Shown: positions 62,424 to 64,000 of the stretch, in pieces
How the letters are laid out: every line of letters begins with the position of its first letter
How positions within the stretch are numbered: position 1 is the first letter of the stretch
NCBI GenBank assembly: GCA_900545525.1
Contig: UQZX01000010.1
Span: 30,722 to 94,721 of the forward strand
Reading direction: 5' to 3'
Source: an uncultured Prevotella sp.
GTDB taxonomy: Bacteria > Bacteroidota > Bacteroidia > Bacteroidales > Bacteroidaceae
Length of the DNA: 64,000 bases
Notes under the pieces: generated by a model
Told to the model about the DNA's origin: nothing
The model's database searches: none
The model's input: the letters and a program-made list of their open reading frames with translations, nothing else
Position numbers and translations under genes: made by a program

Positions 62424-63917
62424 ATGAGTGACAGATTGTATATTTTTGATACAACGCTGAGAGACGGCGAGCAGGTACCGGGCTGCCAATTGAATACGGT
62501 AGAAAAGATTGAGGTCGCGAAGCAGCTGGAGAAGCTTGGCGTGGATGTCATAGAGGCAGGCTTTCCGATATCAAGTCCGGGCGACTTCAATTCCGTAATA
62601 GAAATATCCAAGGCCGTGACATGGCCGGCGATATGCGCGCTGACGCGTGCCGTGGAGAAAGACATTGACGTGGCGGTGGAGTCGTTGAAGTATGCAAAGC
62701 ACAAGCGCATTCACACCGGTATAGGCACAAGCGACAGCCATATAAGGTACAAGTTCAATGCCACGAGGGAAGAGATAATAGAGAGAGCCGTTGCCGCCGT
62801 GAAATACGCCAGGCGCTATGTGGAGGACGTGGAGTTCTATGCGGAAGATGCAGGGCGCACCGGAAACGAATATCTTGCGCGCGTCGTAGAGGCGGTAATC
62901 AAGGCAGGCGCAACGGTTGTGAACATCCCCGACACAACGGGCTACTGCCTTCCGTCGGAATATGGCGGGAAAATAAAGTATCTCATGGAGCATGTCGACG
63001 GCATAGACAAGGCGATAATATCCACCCACTGCCACAACGACCTCGGCATGGCGACGGCAAACACGCTCAGCGGCGTGATGAACGGCGCACGGCAGGTAGA
63101 GGTGACGGTCAACGGAATAGGGGAGAGGGCAGGCAACACGTCGCTGGAAGAGGTGGCGATGATACTGAAATGCCATAAGGACATAGACATAGAAACCAAC
63201 ATAAACACTTCAAAAATATATCCCACAAGCCGCATGATAAGCAGCCTGATGAACATGCCCGTGCAGCCCAACAAGGCTATCGTGGGGCGGAACGCCTTTG
63301 CCCACTCAAGCGGAATACACCAGGACGGGGTGCTGAAGAATGTGGACACGTATGAAATAATCGACCCGAAGGACATAGGGCTTGACGAGAACTCCATCGT
63401 GCTTACGGCAAGAAGCGGGCGGGCGGCACTTAAATACCGTCTCAGCACGCTCGGCATAGAGCTTGACGGAAGCAAGCTCGACGGAGTATATGAGAAATTC
63501 CTGAAGCTTGCAGACAGGAAGAAGGAGATACACGACGACGACATACTGATGCTGGTAGGTGCCGATACGGCAGAGAGCAGGGCGGTGAAGCTCGACTTCC
63601 TGCAGGTGACTACGGGCATGGGAGTGAAGAGCGTGGCAAGCATAGGGCTGGACATTTCGGGTCAGAAATTCGAAGAGGCATCCACGGGCAACGGTCCTGT
63701 AGATGCCGCTATAAGGGCACTGAAGAAGATAATACAGAAGCAGATGTCACTCAAGGAGTTTACGATACAGGCAATAAGCCGCGGGTCGGACGATGTCGGA
63801 AAGGTGCACATGCAGGTTGAATACAACGGACATGTGTATTATGGATTTGGTGCCAACACCGATATAGTGACGGCTTCGGTAGAGGCATACATAGACTGTA
63901 TCAACAAGTTTAAGTAA
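62424..63917 (+). CDS. leuA: 2-Isopropylmalate synthase
   Basis: A 497-residue enzyme that condenses acetyl-CoA with 2-oxoisovalerate, the first committed step to leucine. The HMGL-like TIM barrel begins [16 protein letters not shown] at residues 5-20 with metal and catalytic residues (RDGEQ). [19 protein letters not shown] near residue 199 contains the metal-binding HxH, and [16 protein letters not shown] near residue 231 is the second family signature. The C-terminal regulatory domain (about residues 390-497, [14 protein letters not shown]) is present, so leucine feedback is expected. It is preceded by a peptide-coupled attenuator, and the other leu genes would be expected downstream, beyond the window. 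Confidence 0.95.
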   Translation: MSDRLYIFDTTLRDGEQVPGCQLNTVEKIEVAKQLEKLGVDVIEAGFPISSPGDFNSVIEISKAVTWPAICALTRAVEKDIDVAVESLKYAKHKRIHTGIGTSDSHIRYKFNATREEIIERAVAAVKYARRYVEDVEFYAEDAGRTGNEYLARVVEAVIKAGATVVNIPDTTGYCLPSEYGGKIKYLMEHVDGIDKAIISTHCHNDLGMATANTLSGVMNGARQVEVTVNGIGERAGNTSLEEVAMILKCHKDIDIETNINTSKIYPTSRMISSLMNMPVQPNKAIVGRNAFAHSSGIHQDGVLKNVDTYEIIDPKDIGLDENSIVLTARSGRAALKYRLSTLGIELDGSKLDGVYEKFLKLADRKKEIHDDDILMLVGADTAESRAVKLDFLQVTTGMGVKSVASIGLDISGQKFEEASTGNGPVDAAIRALKKIIQKQMSLKEFTIQAISRGSDDVGKVHMQVEYNGHVYYGFGANTDIVTASVEAYIDCINKFK

Positions 63918-63976
63918 GATTTGATGTCGTATAATTAATATAACATGAGTTCGATGAATATTACAAACCACCCCTG

Positions 63977-63999
63977 CCCCTCCTTTGGAAAAGGAGGGG
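63977..63999. repeat. C/G-rich hairpin of a dispersed repeat at the window end
   Basis: CCCCTCCTTT (63977-63986) pairs perfectly with AAAGGAGGGG (63990-63999), loop of 3, preceded by AACCACCCCTG. This resembles a C-rich repeat I have seen commonly in Bacteroidetes intergenic DNA. It is cut by the window edge. A frame from the ATG at 63944 runs through it to the edge, but I do not call it as a gene. Confidence 0.5.
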
Positions 64000-64000
64000 A

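Noticed and set aside
63944..64000. Start of a gene after leuA
   Set aside because: The frame runs directly into a C-rich dispersed hairpin repeat and does not resemble LeuC or LeuD; too little sequence remains to judge.

Overview
This window looks like a chromosomal segment from a Bacteroidales bacterium, most likely of the Prevotella type. The evidence is: repeated Bacteroidetes sigma-A promoters (TTTG about 19-20 bp upstream of TAnnTTTG) before many genes; Shine-Dalgarno sequences that are mostly weak; two TonB-type outer-membrane barrel proteins; an nqrABCDEF operon; a eukaryote-like GT3 glycogen synthase; and lineage-typical families (DUF4301, DUF5715, TSCPD). The content is almost all core metabolism. 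I saw no phage, transposase gene, CRISPR array, tRNA or rRNA.

Layout. 1-3.9 kb (minus): phoH-purC-ubiE-aroE-purM, with purM cut by the window edge. 4-9.2 kb: a DUF5715 protein convergent with tamB. 9.2-10.3 kb: a 1.1-kb non-coding gap. 10.3-16.2 kb: the sodium-pumping NADH:quinone oxidoreductase operon nqrA-F. 16.4-21.4 kb (minus): lysS, gpsA, pgi and a HAD phosphatase. 21.7-23.9 kb (minus): an outer-membrane barrel protein. 24.4-30.6 kb: a menaquinone operon (hotdog thioesterase, menF, menD, menB, menC, menE), convergent with aroB. 31.8-34.8 kb: a second outer-membrane barrel protein. 35-39.3 kb: glycogen synthase and phosphorylase. 39.5-44.5 kb (minus): threonine operon thrA, PGM-like presumed homoserine kinase, thrC. 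44.7-47.5 kb: a secreted alpha/beta hydrolase and an FAD oxidoreductase. 47.8-51.4 kb: pheT, yebC, TSCPD protein. 51.5-58.5 kb: lipoprotein (minus), lepA, Crp/Fnr regulator, relA-type gene (minus), DUF4301 gene. 58.9-60.2 kb (minus): ispE and a NUDIX hydrolase. 60.3-63.9 kb: dnaB and leuA.

Several genes connect functionally. AroB and AroE feed chorismate, which the men operon and UbiE/MenG turn into menaquinone, the electron acceptor of the Nqr complex. ThrA, the PGM-like protein and ThrC make threonine, and LeuA begins leucine synthesis behind what looks like a peptide-coupled transcription attenuator.

The most unusual signal is in the gaps between genes. Five unlinked intergenic loci (near 9.8, 24.3, 47.6, 58.7 and 61.9 kb) carry short arrays with a strict 22-nt period: a 13-nt near-palindromic word of the form AAA-N7-TTT followed by a 9-nt spacer. 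Neighbouring words, and sometimes neighbouring spacers, are reverse complements, so the arrays fold into long hairpins with a 9-nt loop. The same words (for example AAAGCATAGCTTT) recur between loci. I do not recognise this as a named family. A second, MITE-like inverted-repeat family sits at 16.2 and 58.5 kb.
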